Source: Methyloprofundus sp.
GTDB lineage: Bacteria > Pseudomonadota > Gammaproteobacteria > Methylococcales > Methylomonadaceae
Assembly: GCA_028599115.1 (NCBI GenBank)
Contig: JAQRMR010000096.1
Span: 1-34,181, forward strand
Reading direction: 5' to 3'
DNA: 34,181 nt
Shown: positions 16,645 to 27,490 of the stretch, piece by piece
Layout of the letters: each line of letters opens with the position of its first letter
How positions within the stretch are numbered: position 1 is the first letter of the stretch
Position numbers and translations under genes: made by a program
The notes under the pieces: model-generated
Databases searched by the model: none
The model's input: only the letters and a program-made list of their open reading frames with translations
Told to the model about the DNA's origin: nothing

Positions 16645-17637
16645 ATGAAAGTAGCTAAAAAGAAAAAAATAAAGAATATAAGGGGTAGGAGAAAAGAGCC
16701 TCTTAAATCTCCTAATGAGCGAAAAAGGCTGTTATTTTCCTGGCAATATAACGCACTATTTTGCAGTGCAAGGCGGTTATTAAAAACACCAGCATCATCG
16801 GCGATGACAATCTTGGTGATTGCCATTGCAATGTCACTAGCGGGAGGTTTTTATGTTGCCTTGAGTAATAGCCAACATGTGTTTGATGACGTGCAAATGG
16901 GTAGGCAGATTTCTCTTTATTTGTATGAGCATGTAAATGATGATGAAGCAATGCTTTTAGCGGGGCAATTAAAGAATAAAAAGCAGGTTGCTAAGGTTGC
17001 TTATATATCCAAACAGCAAGCGTTAGATGAGTTTCAAATGTATAGTGGTTTTAGTGGGGCATTAAATGCTTTGGCAAACAACCCTTTGCCAAGAGTGATT
17101 CAGGTCTACCCGGAAACTAAATTCAGTGAAAGTATTGATTTTGAAACTTTGCTTCAGTTTTTAGAGGCTCAGCCGGCTGTAGAATTTGCACAAATGGATA
17201 TGCAGTGGGTTTCAAGGCTGCAAGCAATGATGGGGATAGTACATAATTTTAGTCATGCTTTAACTGTATTGTTAATTATTGCAGTGATACTAATAACAGG
17301 TAATAGCATACGTTTGGAGCTGCAAACACGGCGAGATGAGATTAGGGTAGAAAAATTGGTTGGTGCGAGTAATGCTTATATATACAGGCCGTTTTTATAT
17401 ACTGGTTTTTGGTATGGTTTTTTGGCGGGTGTTTTAGCCTGGCTTATTATTGCTGGCATTGTTTTGCTGTTAGAGTCTCCTGTCGAGCAATTGTTGGCGC
17501 TTTACCATAGCGCTTACCAGTTACGTTTTATGGGCTTAAATGACTCTATTGTATTTATTATTCTATCCTCATTGCTTGGGGTTTTGGGGGCGCTTATTGC
17601 GGCAAGTCAGCAAATAAAAAATATAACAAATTATTAA
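16645..17637 (+). CDS. ftsX: Cell division protein FtsX
   Basis: A 330-aa membrane partner of FtsE. A strongly basic cytoplasmic N-terminus (residues 1-30) is followed by helix 1 (about 52-74), a periplasmic domain of about 130 residues that would contact an activator of cell wall hydrolases, then three more helices; GNSIRLELQTRRDEI and KLVGASNAYIYRPFLYTG are the family blocks between them. In many gammaproteobacteria rpoH follows ftsX; here it does not, and hfq is next after 179 nt. Confidence 0.95.
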   Translation: MKVAKKKKIKNIRGRRKEPLKSPNERKRLLFSWQYNALFCSARRLLKTPASSAMTILVIAIAMSLAGGFYVALSNSQHVFDDVQMGRQISLYLYEHVNDDEAMLLAGQLKNKKQVAKVAYISKQQALDEFQMYSGFSGALNALANNPLPRVIQVYPETKFSESIDFETLLQFLEAQPAVEFAQMDMQWVSRLQAMMGIVHNFSHALTVLLIIAVILITGNSIRLELQTRRDEIRVEKLVGASNAYIYRPFLYTGFWYGFLAGVLAWLIIAGIVLLLESPVEQLLALYHSAYQLRFMGLNDSIVFIILSSLLGVLGALIAASQQIKNITNY

Positions 17638-17816
17638 AGGTTTTTGGTTTTTTGTTCAGCTCAAGTTTCATGCCTTGAAAATGCTTAAAATTGTCGGTAA
17701 GGTATGGACTCATAATAATGAGATTTAAGCTTATGGAATAGGCTGGTAGCTATATTTGGAAGTACCTTTATGTGCTATTAAACAGGATTAAGAATAATAA
17801 AAAAAGGAGAAAAGGG

Positions 17817-18053
17817 ATGTCTAAAAGTCAAAATTTGCAAGACACTTTTTTGAATACGTTAAGAAAAGAGCATACGCCGGTTTCTATTTTTTTAGTGAAC
17901 GGGATTAAGTTACAAGGGCGAGTTGACTCGTTTGATCAGTATGTCATTATGCTCAAAAATACGATGGTGCAAATGGTATATAAACATGCCGTATCAACAA
18001 TAGTGCCAGGAAAACCAATTAATATCTCAGTTAAAGAGAATGAATTTGAGTAA
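17817..18053 (+). CDS. hfq: RNA chaperone Hfq
   Basis: A 78-aa Sm-like protein that pairs small RNAs with mRNAs as a hexamer. The start is the ATG at 17817 after AAGGAGA; in-frame sequence upstream is not Hfq-like. Proximal-face residues Q8, D9 and the YKH motif (55-57) are conserved, as are VNGIKLQG and the distal-face region around residues 25-33. The lateral rim, RRER in E. coli (16-19), is RKEH here, so two of three rim arginines are replaced (K17, H19). The C-terminal tail is very short. First gene of the hfq-hflX-hflK-hflC cluster. Confidence 0.97.
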   Translation: MSKSQNLQDTFLNTLRKEHTPVSIFLVNGIKLQGRVDSFDQYVIMLKNTMVQMVYKHAVSTIVPGKPINISVKENEFE

Positions 18054-18082
18054 TTATAGAAAAGTTATAAAGGGGATTTACT

Positions 18083-19348
18083 TTGTTTGACCGCCCCGAA
18101 TCTGGAGAGCGTGCTGTTCTAGTGCATATTAATCTCTACCAAGGACAAGAAGATTTAAATGAGTTAAAAGAGCTGGCAAAGTCAGCGGGTGCAGAAGTTG
18201 TTCATGTATTGACTGGGTCAAGAAATTACCCAGACCCTGGCTTTTTTATTGGCTCAGGTAAGCTAGATGAGTTAAAAGCGGCGATAGCTGAAACGGAAGC
18301 GGATTTAGTTTTATTTAATCATGTACTCACACCAAGCCAAGAACGTAATTTAGAGGCTGAATTAGAATATCGAGTTGTTGATCGTAATGGTCTGATCTTA
18401 GATATATTTGCCTTACGTGCAAAGAGCTACGATGGAAAGTTACAAGTTGAATTGGCGCAATTAAATCATTTATCCTCAAGGTTGACTGGAGGGTGGTCGC
18501 ATTTAGATCGCCAAAAAGGTGGAATAGGGATGCGTGGTACTGGGGAAACTCAGTTGGAATCTGATCGCCGTCAAGTTGGTCTGCGAATTAAATTGGTTCA
18601 AAGTCGTCTTGAAACGGTTGTTAAGCAACGACACCAAGGGCGTGCTCGTCGGAAACGCTCAGAAACTCCTAGTATTTCTTTGGTTGGCTATACCAACGCA
18701 GGGAAATCAACCTTATTTAATAGTTTAACGGGTGCAGGTATTTATGCAGCAGACCAATTGTTTGCTACCTTAGACCCTACATTAAGAGAGTTTAAGCTTG
18801 TTTCTGGTACAAAAGTTGTTTTAGCGGATACGGTTGGTTTTATTCGGCATTTACCGCATGAATTAGTTGCAGCATTTAAATCAACCTTACAAGAAGCAAT
18901 CGAATCAGATTTATTGATGCATGTTATTGATGTCAATGACGAGTATCGTAATGAAACGATTCAAGAAGTGAATCGAGTTCTTAAAGAAATTGGTGCGGGA
19001 GATAATCAGCAGTTAGAAGTATTTAATAAAATCGATTTGTTAGATGATTTCTCACCTCGAATTGATAGAAATGAAGACGGAATCCCTGTCAGGGTATGGA
19101 TCTCAGCAGAAAAAAACTTAGGCTTGGATTTATTGGCGGAAGCACTCACTGAAATATTTTCTACCAATAACCTTAAAATTTCATGCCAGCTTTCGCCTTT
19201 ACAGGGTGGAATTAGGTCTCAGTTATACTCAATGGCTAATGTTGTTAAGGAAGATTATACCGAGGAAGGCGGTTGGGATTTAGTGGTAAACATAGATCAG
19301 CAGCACTTGGGGGTTCTCAGTGATATTTCTTTTGAAGAAATTGACTGA
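18083..19348 (+). CDS. hflX: Ribosome-associated GTPase HflX
   Basis: A 421-aa GTPase that binds and splits stalled or stressed 70S ribosomes. It begins with a TTG codon; the start is supported by AAGGGG upstream and by the family N-terminus FDRPESGERAVLVHI directly after it. The HflX N-terminal domain includes VLTGSRNYPDPGFFIGSGK and the Gly-rich linker WSHLDRQKGGIGMRGTGETQLE. The GTPase domain has GYTNAGKST (202-210), DTVGF and NKID. It lies 29 nt after hfq, as in E. coli. An unusual start codon may limit its level relative to hfq. Confidence 0.96.
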   Translation: MFDRPESGERAVLVHINLYQGQEDLNELKELAKSAGAEVVHVLTGSRNYPDPGFFIGSGKLDELKAAIAETEADLVLFNHVLTPSQERNLEAELEYRVVDRNGLILDIFALRAKSYDGKLQVELAQLNHLSSRLTGGWSHLDRQKGGIGMRGTGETQLESDRRQVGLRIKLVQSRLETVVKQRHQGRARRKRSETPSISLVGYTNAGKSTLFNSLTGAGIYAADQLFATLDPTLREFKLVSGTKVVLADTVGFIRHLPHELVAAFKSTLQEAIESDLLMHVIDVNDEYRNETIQEVNRVLKEIGAGDNQQLEVFNKIDLLDDFSPRIDRNEDGIPVRVWISAEKNLGLDLLAEALTEIFSTNNLKISCQLSPLQGGIRSQLYSMANVVKEDYTEEGGWDLVVNIDQQHLGVLSDISFEEID

Positions 19349-19458
19349 CAAAGATTGTATTAAGTGATGTTTTTTAGGATAATTGACAAGTTAATACTGA
19401 CTGATATTTTAGTGGGTAAACATTATCAATTTTGCGGTAAATTAAGTGGAGTTAACTA

Positions 19459-20670
19459 ATGTCTTGGAATGAACCAGGCGGCGATAAGAATAAAGATCCT
19501 TGGAGTGGTCGTGATACAGAAAATACTCCTCCTGACCTAGATGAAGCGATGCGTACGCTGCAAAATAAATTAGGTGGTCTATTTGGCGGCGGTGGTGATA
19601 ATAACCATGGCGGTAATAATAATTCTGCACCTTCGTTAAAAGGACTAGGTTTATTAGCTATTGGTGCCGCGGCACTTTGGTCAGCAAGTGGGTTTTATAT
19701 TGTTGACGAGGGAAACCGTGGGGTCGAAATGCGCTTTGGTGAATACATTGCGACGACTCAGCCAGGTTTAAATTGGCACTTTCCTTCACCGATTGAAAAA
19801 GTAGAAATTATTAATATTTCTCAACAACGCTTTTTAGAAGTAGGTTACCGTTCAGGTGGTAGTCGTCAGCGAGGCATGGGATCTGTACCTAAAGAAGCAC
19901 TTATGTTGACCAAAGATGAAAATATTGTTGATATTCGTTTAGCGGTTCAGTATCAAGTAAGTGACGCTAAAAAATATTTATTCAATATTAATAATCAAAC
20001 AGCAACACTAAAGCAAGTGACTGAAAGTGCGGAGCGTGGTGTTATTGGTGCAAATACAATGGATTTTGTTTTAACAGAAGGCCGAAGCCAAGTTGTTGCG
20101 GATATTGAAACTGAAATTCAAAGTGTTTTAGATTCTTATGAATCTGGGATTCAGATTACCAGTGTGAATTTACAGGATGCACAGCCGCCTGAGCAAGTTC
20201 AAAGTGCTTTTGAAGATGCTATTAAAGCGCGAGAAGATAAACAGCGTTTAATTAATGAAGCTGAAGCGTATGCCAATGATATTGTACCGAAGGCTCGTGG
20301 TGCAGCTGCAAGGCTAACGCAAGAAGCTGAGGGGTATAAATCACGTATTACTTCTGCAGCAGAAGGGGATGTAAGCCGGTTTACACAAATTTTAAAAGAG
20401 TATAAAAAAGCACCTAAAGTAACTCGGAAACGTATTTATTTAGATACGATGGAAGAAGTTATGAGTGGTACTGATACTGTTTTAGTTGATGTGAAAGGCT
20501 CAAATAATATGATGTATTTACCACTTGATAAATTAGTGGACAATTCATCTAGTCGTGGTGCGCAGAAAGCCTCGAATAGCTATAAATCAGCTACGAAGCC
20601 AACAACGTCGAGCCGCAGTGTTAAACAACCACGTTCTTCTGGGCGTGGACGTGTAGAGAGAGGGCGCTAG
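19459..20670 (+). CDS. hflK: FtsH protease modulator HflK
   Basis: A 403-aa SPFH/band-7 membrane protein that forms a cage with HflC around the FtsH protease. The N-terminus is Gly/Asp/Asn-rich (MSWNEPGGDKNKDPW, then a GGGG run), followed by one membrane helix (about 62-80), FYIVDEGNRGVEMRFGEY, the SPFH domain and a long Ala/Glu-rich coiled coil with IKAREDKQRLINEAEAYAND. The C-terminal tail is Ser/Arg-rich and basic. It ends one base before the hflC start. The upstream 110-bp gap may hold a promoter, but I see no strong match. Confidence 0.96.
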   Translation: MSWNEPGGDKNKDPWSGRDTENTPPDLDEAMRTLQNKLGGLFGGGGDNNHGGNNNSAPSLKGLGLLAIGAAALWSASGFYIVDEGNRGVEMRFGEYIATTQPGLNWHFPSPIEKVEIINISQQRFLEVGYRSGGSRQRGMGSVPKEALMLTKDENIVDIRLAVQYQVSDAKKYLFNINNQTATLKQVTESAERGVIGANTMDFVLTEGRSQVVADIETEIQSVLDSYESGIQITSVNLQDAQPPEQVQSAFEDAIKAREDKQRLINEAEAYANDIVPKARGAAARLTQEAEGYKSRITSAAEGDVSRFTQILKEYKKAPKVTRKRIYLDTMEEVMSGTDTVLVDVKGSNNMMYLPLDKLVDNSSSRGAQKASNSYKSATKPTTSSRSVKQPRSSGRGRVERGR

Positions 20671-20671
20671 A

Positions 20672-21529
20672 ATGTCACAAAATAAATTATTAGTCGGCAT
20701 TGGTGCGGTTTTTACTCTTTTTATGATGAGTGTATTTACCGTTACAGAGACTGAAAAAGCAATTAAATTTAAGCTAGGGGAGATTGTTGAATCTGATTAC
20801 GCAGCAGGTTTACATTTTAAATTACCTTTTATTAATAATGTTAAAAAATTTGATGCGAGAATTTTAACTTTAGATTCATCACCAGAGCGATTTTTAACAG
20901 CGGAAAAGAAAAACGTTATTGTTGATTCTTTTGTGAAATGGCGCATAGGCGATGTCAGGGTTTTCTATACAGCGGTTGCTGGAGATATTTACCAAGCAAA
21001 TGTACGTTTAGATCAAATTATTAAAGATGCTTTTCGTAGTGAATTTAGTAAGCGTGATATTAAGCAGTTGGTTTCGACAGATCGTAGTGTTGTGCGTAAG
21101 GCGTTGATTGCATCAACTCGTGAAGCAGCGGCGAATTTGGGTGTTGAAATTGTTGATGTTCAAGTAAAGCGTATAGACTTACCTAGCGAAGTTAGCCAAT
21201 CAGTTTATCGACGTATGGAAGCTGAGCGAGCGCGAGTTGCACGTGAATTTAGATCGCAAGGGTCAGAGGCTGCAGAAAGAGTACGTGCTGATGCGGATAA
21301 ACAAAAAGAAATTATTTTAGCCGATGCTTATCGTGATGCTGAAATGGTAAAAGGTTCGGGTGATGCAAAAGCGGCTGATATTTACGCAAAAGCGTATGGG
21401 TCAGACGTTGAGTTTTATGCTTTTTACCGTAGCATGAGTGCTTACAAGCGTTCATTTGAGAACTCATCAAATATAATGGTGACTGAGCCAAACTCGGAAT
21501 TCTTTAAATACTTTAAGAAAGAAAAATAA
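20672..21529 (+). CDS. hflC: FtsH protease modulator HflC
   Basis: A 285-aa partner of HflK with one N-terminal helix (about 6-24), the SPFH domain (FTVTETEKAIKFKLGEI to VKRIDLPSEV) and the conserved RMEAERARVAREFRSQG / ADADKQKEIILADAYRDAE coiled coil. The C-terminal block YGSDVEFYAFYRSMSAYKRSF is typical. It begins immediately after hflK, so the two are co-translated. The small DUF2065 gene that often follows hflC is absent; a terminator-like hairpin and then hisZ follow. Confidence 0.97.
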   Translation: MSQNKLLVGIGAVFTLFMMSVFTVTETEKAIKFKLGEIVESDYAAGLHFKLPFINNVKKFDARILTLDSSPERFLTAEKKNVIVDSFVKWRIGDVRVFYTAVAGDIYQANVRLDQIIKDAFRSEFSKRDIKQLVSTDRSVVRKALIASTREAAANLGVEIVDVQVKRIDLPSEVSQSVYRRMEAERARVAREFRSQGSEAAERVRADADKQKEIILADAYRDAEMVKGSGDAKAADIYAKAYGSDVEFYAFYRSMSAYKRSFENSSNIMVTEPNSEFFKYFKKEK

Positions 21530-21587
21530 AATAATTAACTGTTAGGTTAATAAAGGTGTGCTGTTTATCAGTTACCCGTGTTTAACA

Positions 21588-21619
21588 AAAAAACGCTCTG
21601 CCTTGGTAGAGCGTTTTTT
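21588..21619 (+). terminator. Intrinsic terminator between hflC and hisZ
   Basis: The stem AAAAAACGCTCT / AGAGCGTTTTTT encloses an 8-nt loop and ends in a T-run. It ends only 19 nt before the hisZ ATG, leaving no room for a separate promoter after it, so hisZ must be reached by read-through or from a promoter upstream of or overlapping the hairpin. Confidence 0.82.
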
Positions 21620-21638
21620 GTGTGTATTGGATAAAAAA

Positions 21639-22832
21639 ATGTTGCATAGAGATCCGTGGTTATTGCCTGAAGGGGTTGAAGAAGTACTTCCTGAGGATGC
21701 AAAACACTTAGAAAAAGTACGTCGTCAATTACTAGATGTATTTGAGTGCTGGGGTTATGAGAAAGTAAATCCCCCTTTTATTGATTATGTTGATTCATTA
21801 TTGACAGGGTCGGGTCATGATTTGAATTTACAAACATTCAAATTAACTGATCAATTAAGTGGTGAAATGCTGGGTATTCGTGCAGATATGACACCACAGG
21901 TCGCTCGGATTGATGCGCATAGCTTAAATCATCAACAGACTTCTCGACTTTGTTATGTAGGTACAACTTTACATACGAGAGGAAACTCATTAGATAAAAC
22001 TAGAATTCCGATGCAAATAGGCGCTGAATTATTTGGCCATGCTGGGATTGATAGTGATACAGAAGTTGTTCGTTTGATGCTGGAAGTTTTGGCGCAGGCT
22101 GGTGTGCAAAATGTACACTTGGATATCGGGCACGTGGGTATTTATCGTGGCTTAGTTGAACAAGCTGGTTTAACTGAAGAGCAAGAAATTGAATTATTTA
22201 ATGTTTTGCAACGTAAATCAAATGTTGAGCTAGAGGTGCTATTAGCTGGTTACTCACTAACTACAGAGCTACATAGCCTCTTTTTAGAGCTACCTAAATT
22301 GAATGGTGATTGTGCTGTTTTGAGTGCTGCGAAACAAAAATTATCAGCAGTGAGCGAAGGTATTAAAAATGCATTTTCTGATTTGCAAGCATTAGCGGAT
22401 GTATTGCAAAATAACTACCCACAATTAACGATTAGTTTCGATTTAGCTGAATTACGTGGCTATCATTATCATACAGGTTTAGTTTTCTCAGCATTTGTTC
22501 CGCAAATGGGTAAAGAAATAGCTCGCGGCGGTCGCTATGACAATATAGGGCAAATTTTTGGTTCAGCTAGACCGGCAACAGGTTTTAGTGCTGATCTAAA
22601 AGTTTTAGCAAGGCTAAGTAAAAAAGAAGTGTCAACAAAGGCTGTTAATAAAGTATTAGCTCCTATTGCGATAGGTGATTCGTCATTGGATGAAAAAGTA
22701 CAGGAATTACGTGCAGCAGGCTCTATTGTGATTAAAGAGCTATCAGGGCAGCAAGATTCTGCTAAGCAATTGGCGTGTAACCAAAAATTAGAAAAAGTTG
22801 ATGAGAACTGGGTTCTTGTCCCATTAAATTAA
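21639..22832 (+). CDS. hisZ: ATP phosphoribosyltransferase regulatory subunit HisZ
   Basis: A 397-aa HisRS-like paralogue with no tRNA-charging role; it partners the short form of HisG in the first step of histidine synthesis. I choose the ATG at 21639 because the protein then starts at DPWLLPEGVEEVLPEDA, the family N-terminus; the open frame continues 81 nt up to a GTG at 21558, but that would run through the terminator hairpin. Class II synthetase-like blocks: RADMTPQVARIDAH, RGYHYHTGLVFSAF and ARGGRYDNIG. The ribosome-binding site is weak. The 12-nt gap to purA indicates co-transcription, as in many gammaproteobacteria. Confidence 0.94.
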   Translation: MLHRDPWLLPEGVEEVLPEDAKHLEKVRRQLLDVFECWGYEKVNPPFIDYVDSLLTGSGHDLNLQTFKLTDQLSGEMLGIRADMTPQVARIDAHSLNHQQTSRLCYVGTTLHTRGNSLDKTRIPMQIGAELFGHAGIDSDTEVVRLMLEVLAQAGVQNVHLDIGHVGIYRGLVEQAGLTEEQEIELFNVLQRKSNVELEVLLAGYSLTTELHSLFLELPKLNGDCAVLSAAKQKLSAVSEGIKNAFSDLQALADVLQNNYPQLTISFDLAELRGYHYHTGLVFSAFVPQMGKEIARGGRYDNIGQIFGSARPATGFSADLKVLARLSKKEVSTKAVNKVLAPIAIGDSSLDEKVQELRAAGSIVIKELSGQQDSAKQLACNQKLEKVDENWVLVPLN

Positions 22833-24155
<1,323 letters not shown>

Positions 24156-24163
24156 GTACTTTG

Positions 24164-24200
24164 TAATGGGGGCTTAAAATTAAGCCTCCATTATTTATTT
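24164..24200 (+). terminator. Terminator after purA
   Basis: TAATGGGGGCTTAA and TTAAGCCTCCATTA pair over 14 positions with one G-T pair; the AT-rich apex forms the loop, and TTTATTTG follows. It lies 9 nt after the purA stop. Confidence 0.75.
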
Positions 24201-24255
24201 GTTCAGAGTTATACTCCCATCTTTAGCTTTTTTAGTTCTTCAAAAATCCCTTGTC

Positions 24256-25059
24256 ATGCAAAAATATGATGGCTTATTAGTTCACCAAGAATTTGATGAG
24301 CACGGCCTCATTGAAATTGTAGAAACCGAAGGTGTGCGCTCTTTGCATTTTGGCACGAGTCCTCGGCAAAGTAGCATGTACATAGCTGAACCTAATTTAT
24401 TGCATTCAGCTTACGCAAAAGCAATGATGAGCTGGTTAATGTTTAAAGATCAGCCTGATGATGTATTAATGATTGGCTTAGGCGGCGGCTTGTTGACCAA
24501 GTATTTATTGTATGAATTTCCAGATTGCCAGATAAAAACGATAGAATTTCGCCAAGCAATGCTAAAAGTTGCTCGACGATTTTTTAAGCTTCCTTTAGAA
24601 CCACGCTTAAAAGTAAAAATAGGCGATGGCGCAGAATATATCAAGCAACAAAGCAAGGTCACTTCTGATCAGCATGATTTAATTATGATTGATGCTTTTG
24701 ATGATGTAGGTATGGCGGAGACTATGCAAGGTTCTACCTTGTTTGCCGCTTGTAAAACCCTGCTATCTAATAAAGGGTTGTTAGTGATTAATTTATGGGG
24801 AAATGAGAAGGAGTTATTTCAACAAATAGCTTGGGAAATGGGCACGGTCTTTGAGTGGAAAATATTGTTTCTACCGGTCAGGGGGCGGGGTAATATCATT
24901 GGGCTGGCCTTTGCAGAAGGGCACCCTGATTTTTCCATGAAAGCATTAAGGCTTAGAGCTAAACAGCTTGATGAGCAATATCAGATTGAATTTTTAAATT
25001 TTATAAAAGATTTAAAAAGAAATAATAGTAGTGTATTAAAAAGAGTTATCAAATCATGA
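24256..25059 (+). CDS. Spermidine synthase-like (SpeE-family) protein
   Basis: A 267-aa Rossmann-fold protein. The start is taken at ATG 24256; the frame extends 57 nt upstream to a TTG that lies in the purA terminator tail. No clear ribosome-binding site is visible. The fold blocks are an N-terminal beta domain ([14 protein letters not shown]), motif [15 protein letters not shown] (about 72-85), [15 protein letters not shown] and LIMIDAFDD. This pattern fits the many SpeE-like proteins of unproven substrate; a true spermidine synthase would show the full putrescine/dcSAM motif set, which is not clear. It overlaps ygiQ by four bases (ATGA), so the two are co-translated. Confidence 0.8.
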   Translation: MQKYDGLLVHQEFDEHGLIEIVETEGVRSLHFGTSPRQSSMYIAEPNLLHSAYAKAMMSWLMFKDQPDDVLMIGLGGGLLTKYLLYEFPDCQIKTIEFRQAMLKVARRFFKLPLEPRLKVKIGDGAEYIKQQSKVTSDQHDLIMIDAFDDVGMAETMQGSTLFAACKTLLSNKGLLVINLWGNEKELFQQIAWEMGTVFEWKILFLPVRGRGNIIGLAFAEGHPDFSMKALRLRAKQLDEQYQIEFLNFIKDLKRNNSSVLKRVIKS

Positions 25060-27206
25060 ATATTTTGGATGCCAAACACATTTTTTCTTATCGGAAATTT
25101 TGGGCGCAACGCTTTGGCACAGCAAAAGAACTTCCCATGTCACGACAAGAAATGGATGAATTAGGCTGGGATAGTTGTGATGTTATTTTGGTAACAGGTG
25201 ATGCCTACGTGGATCATCCTAGCTTTGGTATGGCTGTTATCGGGCGAGTGTTGGAGGCGCAAGGTTTTAGAGTCGGGATTATCTCTCAGCCTGATTGGAA
25301 AAGTGCTGATGATTTTAAAGCCCTAGGTCAACCAAATTTATTTTTCGGAGTAACCGGTGGCAACATGGATTCCATGGTTAACCGCTATACATCCGATAAA
25401 AAAATTCGCTCTAATGATGCTTATACAGCAAATGGAGATGGGGGGAAGCGCCCAGATAGAGCTGTTAATGTGTATTCACATCGTTGTCGCGAAGCTTATA
25501 AAGAAGTACCTATTATTATTGGCGGTATTGAAGCAAGTCTACGCCGAATTGCCCATTATGATTATTGGTCAGATAAGGTTAGAAAATCCGTTTTATTAGA
25601 TTCCAAAGCAGACTTACTGGTTTATGGTAATGCAGAAAGGCAGATTGTAGAAATCGCACATCGCTTAGCGTCAAATGAATCAATTAATGATTTAAAAGGC
25701 ATACGAGGGACTGTTCATTTTGTTAAACAAGTGCCTTCTGATTGGGTTATTAAAGATTCATCGGATATAGATAAACCTGGATTGGTTATCAAGCCTAAAA
25801 ACCCCTACCAGATGGAAGAAGAAACCGTTTGCGCAAGTAAGGCAGAGGAGGGGCAAAAGCCTGCAGCAGTAGAAAGCTCTAAAATTAGTAATAAGCAGCG
25901 CCAAAAAACCATTATTCGTCTTCCAGATTACGATACAGTGAAAGATGATCCGGTGCAGTATGCGCATGCCTCACGAGTTATGCATGGTGAAACTAACCCG
26001 GGTAACGCGCGGCCTTTATTACAAAAACATTTGCAGCGTTTATTATGGATTAATCCGCCGCCTATACCACTAACCACCAGTGAAATGGATGGCGTGTTTG
26101 ATTTGGAATATTCGCGTTTGCCGCATACTCATTATGGTAAAGCCAATATTCCTGCGTTTGAAATGATTCAGCATTCCGTTAATATTATGCGCGGCTGTTT
26201 TGGCGGTTGTTCTTTTTGTTCGATTACAGAGCATGAAGGGCGGATTATCCAAAGTCGTTCAGAAGACTCGATTATTAAAGAAATTGAAGCTATTCGCGAT
26301 ATATCGCCTACTTTTACGGGAAATATTTCCGATTTAGGTGGGCCGACGGCCAATATGTACCGCCTTGCCTGTAAGGATGAAAAAATTGAGGAAGCATGTC
26401 GTAAACCTTCCTGTGTTTTTCCAGGAATTTGTGAAAACCTAGACACCAATCATACGCCGTTAATAAAATTATATAGACGTGCGCGTGCTTTAAAAGGAAT
26501 TAAGAAAATTTTTATTGCTTCAGGTTTGCGCTATGACTTAGCTGTGAAATCACCTGAATATGTTAAAGAATTAGTTTCGCACCATGTCGGTGGTTATTTA
26601 AAAATTGCTCCAGAACATACCGAAGATCGACCTTTATCTAAAATGATGAAGCCAGGTATGGGGACTTATGATGCTTTTAAGAAAATGTTCGAGAAGTACT
26701 CTAAAGAAGCGGGTAAAGAACAATACTTAATTCCCTACTTTATTGCGGCTCATCCAGGAACTGAAGATACGGATATGCTAAATTTAGCTTTATGGCTGAA
26801 GAAGAATGGTTTTAGAGCAGATCAAGTACAAGCATTTTTACCTTCTCCCATGTCCATTGCTAGTGCGATGTATTACTCAGGCAAGGATACTTTGCATAAA
26901 GTAACCCGAAGAGGTGATTCTGATGTCTCTATTCCTAAAGGAATTAAACAGCGCCGGTTACATAAAGCATTTTTACGTTACCACGATCCCAAAAACTGGG
27001 CTTTACTTAGAGAAGCTTTAAAAAATATGGGGCGTGCAAACCTAATAGGTAATGGTAAACACCAATTGATTCCTAATTGGAGTCCTAAAGAAGGGGCTGC
27101 TTCTGGCGACCCTAAAAAAGGTAAAGGAAAAACATTTAGAACGCAACGTACTGAAAATAATAACAGACGTGCGCCACACAAGAAAAAAAATCACCGAGTT
27201 AGATAA
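25056..27206 (+). CDS. ygiQ: YgiQ family radical SAM protein (UPF0313)
   Basis: A 716-aa protein. The radical SAM cluster motif is CFGGCSFC (C381, C385, C388), preceded by an N-terminal cobalamin-binding-like domain that opens with [28 protein letters not shown]. Conserved family blocks include [33 protein letters not shown] and LRYHDPKNW. The C-terminus is Lys/Arg-rich and disordered. The reaction it performs is not established. It overlaps the SpeE-like gene by four bases. The 3' end lies 5 bp before the tRNA promoter, so the tRNA transcription signals are packed tightly behind it. Confidence 0.95.
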   Translation: MNILDAKHIFSYRKFWAQRFGTAKELPMSRQEMDELGWDSCDVILVTGDAYVDHPSFGMAVIGRVLEAQGFRVGIISQPDWKSADDFKALGQPNLFFGVTGGNMDSMVNRYTSDKKIRSNDAYTANGDGGKRPDRAVNVYSHRCREAYKEVPIIIGGIEASLRRIAHYDYWSDKVRKSVLLDSKADLLVYGNAERQIVEIAHRLASNESINDLKGIRGTVHFVKQVPSDWVIKDSSDIDKPGLVIKPKNPYQMEEETVCASKAEEGQKPAAVESSKISNKQRQKTIIRLPDYDTVKDDPVQYAHASRVMHGETNPGNARPLLQKHLQRLLWINPPPIPLTTSEMDGVFDLEYSRLPHTHYGKANIPAFEMIQHSVNIMRGCFGGCSFCSITEHEGRIIQSRSEDSIIKEIEAIRDISPTFTGNISDLGGPTANMYRLACKDEKIEEACRKPSCVFPGICENLDTNHTPLIKLYRRARALKGIKKIFIASGLRYDLAVKSPEYVKELVSHHVGGYLKIAPEHTEDRPLSKMMKPGMGTYDAFKKMFEKYSKEAGKEQYLIPYFIAAHPGTEDTDMLNLALWLKKNGFRADQVQAFLPSPMSIASAMYYSGKDTLHKVTRRGDSDVSIPKGIKQRRLHKAFLRYHDPKNWALLREALKNMGRANLIGNGKHQLIPNWSPKEGAASGDPKKGKGKTFRTQRTENNNRRAPHKKKNHRVR

Positions 27207-27211
27207 AAGTC

Positions 27212-27240
27212 TTTACAGGTGTGGGTTAACTACCTATAAT
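27212..27240 (+). promoter_or_regulatory. Sigma70-type promoter of the tRNA-Thr pair
   Basis: TTTACA (27212-27217) and TATAAT (27235-27240) with a 17-bp spacer is a near-consensus promoter. The expected start falls a few bases before the first tRNA at 27253. Confidence 0.8.
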
Positions 27241-27252
27241 ACCGATTCTTTA

Positions 27253-27328
27253 GCTGATGTAGCTCAATCGGTAGAGCAGCTGATTTGTAATCAGCAGGTC
27301 GCGGGTTCGATTCCCATCATCAGCTCCA
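27253..27328 (+). tRNA. tRNA-Thr (UGU), copy 1
   Basis: A 76-nt tRNA with encoded CCA. The acceptor stem GCTGATG / CATCAGC is perfect, the D-arm is GCTC-AATCGGTA-GAGC, the anticodon stem is GCTGA / TCAGC and the loop is TTTGTAA with anticodon TGT, reading ACA (and other ACN by wobble). The T-stem GCGGG / CCCAT contains a G-U pair at 49-65 and a C-A mismatch at 50-64. The base before CCA is T. Confidence 0.96.
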
Positions 27329-27372
27329 TATTTACAACACTCTTAAGGATAAGGGTGAAAAACCAGCTTTTA

Positions 27373-27448
27373 GCTGATGTAGCTCAATCGGTAGAGCAGC
27401 TGATTTGTAATCAGCAGGTCGCGGGTTCGATTCCCATCATCAGCTCCA
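27373..27448 (+). tRNA. tRNA-Thr (UGU), copy 2
   Basis: Identical to copy 1 in all 76 positions, including the T-stem C-A mismatch and T73. The two are separated by 44 nt and should be made as one transcript from the promoter at 27212-27240. Confidence 0.96.
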
Positions 27449-27455
27449 TATTTAG

Positions 27456-27490
27456 AACCTCGTTATATGCAAATATAGCGGGGTTTTTTT
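27456..27490 (+). terminator. Terminator after the tRNA-Thr pair
   Basis: The stem AACCTCG...CGGGGTT continues upward through TATAT / ATATA and is followed by seven T. It ends the tRNA transcript. Confidence 0.85.

Larger units (their letters stand above)
27249..27454 (+). repeat. Tandem 86-bp direct repeat carrying the tRNA genes
   Basis: 27249-27334 and 27369-27454 are identical over 86 bp with a period of 120 bp. The identity extends only 4 bp before and 6 bp after the mature tRNA; the 34-bp spacer between copies has no counterpart on either side. Confidence 0.95.

Noticed and set aside
17674..17680. CTTGAAA upstream of hfq as a heat-shock promoter
   Set aside because: No CCCCAT-like element follows at 11-16 nt, so only half of the sigma32 pattern is present.
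17709..17722. CTCAT-AATA-ATGAG palindrome before hfq
   Set aside because: A 5-bp stem in AT-rich sequence is expected by chance; there is no T-run and no repeated copy.
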